Below, in pieces: positions 6,356-7,956 of a stretch of DNA of 7,956 nucleotides. The notes under the pieces were generated by a model, which was not told the DNA's origin, did not search any database, and saw only the letters and a list, made by a program, of their open reading frames with translations. Location of the stretch: the NCBI GenBank assembly GCA_934659415.1, contig CAKUHW010000041.1, forward strand, positions 1-7,956, given 5' to 3'. The translations under genes were made by a program, and so were the position numbers. This stretch comes from an uncultured Oscillospiraceae bacterium (GTDB lineage: Bacteria; Bacillota; Clostridia; Oscillospirales; Oscillospiraceae). Numbering within the stretch: the first letter of the stretch is position 1; each line of letters begins with the position of its first letter.

Positions 6356-6371
6356 TGGCACGCCGTTTGCA
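6356..6371 (+). promoter_or_regulatory. Sigma-54 (-24/-12) promoter of the AtuA operon
   Basis: TGGCACG-N4-TTGCA matches the sigma-54 consensus at every conserved position: GG at 6357-6358 and GC at 6369-6370, exactly 10 bp apart. Predicted start near 6382, leaving a leader of about 129 nt before the ATG at 6511. It reads away from the divergent gene for a sigma-54 activator carrying GAFTGA, which strongly supports function. Confidence 0.92.
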
Positions 6372-6395
6372 ATGACATAAAGGCGAGCGCGCTTG

Positions 6396-6419
6396 CAGGC
6401 GGATGAAACGCCTGAAACG
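6396..6419 (+). promoter_or_regulatory. Leader hairpin with two further GAAACG elements
   Basis: CAGGCG (6396-6401) and CGCCTG (6409-6414) form a perfect 6-bp stem around a GATGAAA loop, starting about 15 nt into the predicted leader. GAAACG occurs at 6405-6410 and again at 6414-6419, the same core as in the upstream enhancer. It could be an additional low-affinity activator site or an RNA structure. In the remaining leader (6420-6495) I see no riboswitch or terminator that I recognise. Confidence 0.35.
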
Positions 6420-6510
6420 GGACGCGCAGCGTGGATCTGCGGGGTGGCTGCAGCAGCTCCGGGGGTGGAAAGCGGCGTGTTCCGATCAAATTGCAGAAAG
6501 GACTGATTTC

Positions 6511-7863
6511 ATGAAAAAGGTTCGCATCGGCGGGGGCGCCGGTTTTGCGGGCGACCGCATAGACCCCGCCGTTGAGCTCATCCGCCATGGAGAGCTGGAC
6601 TACATTCTCTTTGAGTGCCTGGCCGAACGCACCATCGGCCTGGCCAAGCAGGAGATGCTGGCCGACCCGGCCAAGGGATACAGCCGCCTGTTGGAGTACC
6701 GGATGTCCCAGGTGCTGAAGCCCGCGGTGGAGCACGGGGTGACCATCATCTCCAACATGGGCGCGGTAAACCCCAAGGGGGCCATCGACAAGATCAAAAA
6801 CATCGCCCAGGAGCAGGGCATCCGCGGGATCAAATTTGCCTACGTGACAGGCGATGACGTGCTGGATCGGATCGAAGAGCACTATGAGGACGATATTTTT
6901 GAATTTGAGGGCAAGGTAAAGGATTATGCGGAGCGCATCGTGTCCGCCAATGCCTATATCGGCTCTGACGGGATTATCGAGGCGCTGAAAAACGGGGCCA
7001 ATGTGATCATCACCGGCCGCGTGTCCGACCCCACCCTGACCGTGGCACCGCTGCGCTATGAATACGGCTGGACTGTGGAGAAGAACCGGGACGAGATCGG
7101 CCAGAGCATTCTGGCGGGGCACCTGCTGGAGTGCGGCGGGCAGGTCACCGGCGGCTATTATGCCGACCCGGGCTACAAGGAGGTCACGGGGCTGGACAAT
7201 CTGGGCTTCCCGCTGGTGGAGTTTGACGAGTCGGGCCACTTTGTGATCACCAAGGTGGAGGGCAGCGGCGGCCTGGTGAGCGTGGACACCTGCAAGGAGC
7301 AAATGCTCTACGAGATCCATGATCCCCACGCCTACCTGACGCCTGAGGGCATTGCGGACTTCTCTCAGGTGCGCTTTGCTCAGGCGGGACCGGACCGGGT
7401 GTCCGCCTGGGGAGCGACCAGCCACGGCATGCCGGCCAGCCTGAAGGTGAACGTCTGCTACAAGGACAGCTTTATCACCGATGTGGCCATCAGCTACGGC
7501 GGCCGGAATTCCCTGGAACGGGCAGAGCTGGCGGCCGAGATCTTCCTGAAGCGGCTGGACCGGCTGGGCGTGGTCAGCACGGAGCGCAGAGTGGACTACG
7601 TGGGTTACAATTCTCTGTATGGGAACCGGATCGCCGCCCAGCTGGGCGGGGACCACTGCGGCGAGGTCCGCCTGCATATCGCTGTACGCACGGACGACAG
7701 GGAAAACGCCCTGATGGTCTCCAACGAGGGAGACTCCATCTACACCAACGGCCCCACCGGCGGCGGCGGCGCCACCATGAAGATCTCTGAGATCATTTCC
7801 GTGTTCTCCTACTTTATTGCGCCGGAGGATGTGGACATCCAAGTGAACTATGAGGTGATTTGA
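6511..7863 (+). CDS. AtuA-family protein (DUF1446), large subunit of a split AtuA
   Basis: A 450-residue protein of the acyclic terpene utilisation AtuA family (DUF1446). The namesake lies in the Pseudomonas citronellol/geraniol cluster, but its reaction is not established, and many members occur in clusters unrelated to terpenes. Family-type blocks are GGGAGFAGDR (7-16), SNMGAVNPKG (81-90), GRVSDPTLTVAP (169-180), ECGGQVTGGYYADPG (207-221), VEGSGGLVSVDTCKEQMLYEI (249-269) and NGPTGGGG (413-420). The glycine-rich loops suggest nucleotide or phosphate binding, which is inference. No signal peptide or membrane segment is visible. The ATG at 6511 has GAAAGGA 8 bases upstream; an in-frame ATG at 6403 would add 36 arginine-rich residues without homology and is not used. 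It is the first gene of a sigma-54-controlled operon. The C-terminal domain found in long AtuA proteins is encoded separately by the next gene, one base after this stop. Confidence 0.9.
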   Translation: MKKVRIGGGAGFAGDRIDPAVELIRHGELDYILFECLAERTIGLAKQEMLADPAKGYSRLLEYRMSQVLKPAVEHGVTIISNMGAVNPKGAIDKIKNIAQEQGIRGIKFAYVTGDDVLDRIEEHYEDDIFEFEGKVKDYAERIVSANAYIGSDGIIEALKNGANVIITGRVSDPTLTVAPLRYEYGWTVEKNRDEIGQSILAGHLLECGGQVTGGYYADPGYKEVTGLDNLGFPLVEFDESGHFVITKVEGSGGLVSVDTCKEQMLYEIHDPHAYLTPEGIADFSQVRFAQAGPDRVSAWGATSHGMPASLKVNVCYKDSFITDVAISYGGRNSLERAELAAEIFLKRLDRLGVVSTERRVDYVGYNSLYGNRIAAQLGGDHCGEVRLHIAVRTDDRENALMVSNEGDSIYTNGPTGGGGATMKISEIISVFSYFIAPEDVDIQVNYEVI

Positions 7864-7864
7864 A

Positions 7865-7956
7865 ATGCGGCTGAAAGAGATTTGTCATTCCCGCACCGGC
7901 GATAAGGGGGATATCTCCAACGTCTCGCTCATTCCCTGGCGGGAGGAGGACTATCC
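7865..7956 (+). CDS. AtuA-related small protein (C-terminal AtuA domain), 3' truncated by window
   Basis: Starts with ATG at 7865, one base after the stop of the AtuA-like gene, with GAGGTG (about 7851-7856) as ribosome binding site inside the end of that gene; translation is probably coupled. The visible 30 residues, MRLKEICHSRTGDKGDISNV and onward, match the small domain that forms the C-terminus of long AtuA proteins and is often a separate protein of about 100 residues in Firmicutes. The SRTGDKGD-S-N motif is characteristic. It likely forms a complex with the preceding protein. The rest lies beyond the window. Confidence 0.85.
   Translation, partial: MRLKEICHSRTGDKGDISNVSLIPWREEDY

Noticed and set aside
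6403..6510. In-frame upstream ATG that would lengthen the AtuA protein by 36 residues
   Set aside because: The added residues are arginine-rich and lie outside the family domain, and there is no properly spaced ribosome binding site. The ATG at 6511 has one.
6382..6510. Riboswitch or attenuator in the AtuA leader
   Set aside because: Only a 6-bp hairpin is visible, with no terminator stem with a T-run and no riboswitch core that I recognise.
6205..7842. Minus-strand open frame of 545 codons opposite the AtuA gene
   Set aside because: Its product is rich in H, V, G, L and Q, typical of antisense reading of a GC-rich gene; it also crosses the sigma-54 promoter and the enhancer.

Overview
The window looks like chromosomal DNA of a GC-rich, endospore-forming anaerobic Firmicute. 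The first gene is the DNA-binding end of Spo0A, the master regulator found in endospore formers. The strong GC bias, purine-rich ribosome binding sites and gene content (a PhlG/phloretin-hydrolase-like enzyme, an AtuA-family pair, a sigma-54 activator) fit an Oscillospiraceae-type gut bacterium such as the Flavonifractor/Oscillibacter/Dysosmobacter group. The taxonomic placement is inference.

Layout. (1) Positions 1-340: the 3' end of spo0A and a strong hairpin terminator. (2) Positions 358-2334: a LysR-type regulator (minus strand) diverging from a 268-residue hydrolase of the DAPG hydrolase (PhlG)/phloretin hydrolase (Phy) family. Their 171-bp intergenic region holds two divergent extended -10 promoters, a perfect 7-5-7 palindrome over the regulator's own -10, and a symmetric T-N11-A box centred about 63 bp upstream of the predicted hydrolase start. 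(3) Positions 2331-4706: a secreted protein with a propeller-like N-terminal half and a C-terminal zinc metallopeptidase domain of anthrax lethal factor type, followed by a small two-helix membrane protein whose reading frame appears shifted. (4) Positions 4737-7956: a PAS-AAA+-Fis sigma-54 activator (minus strand) diverging from a two-gene AtuA-type operon that runs off the window. The divergent region carries an excellent -24/-12 sigma-54 promoter and, upstream of it, repeated GAAACG/ACCAA elements that look like the activator's enhancer.

How the parts work together. Two self-contained regulator-plus-enzyme modules sit next to the conserved spo0A locus. In one, a LysR protein probably senses an aromatic or acylphloroglucinol-like compound and induces a C-C bond hydrolase. 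In the other, a PAS-domain enhancer-binding protein probably senses a small molecule and switches on the AtuA pair through sigma-54. Between them lies a probably unrelated exported peptidase unit. The most interesting element is the sigma-54/AtuA module: activator, enhancer, promoter and target are all visible, but the substrate and reaction are unknown.
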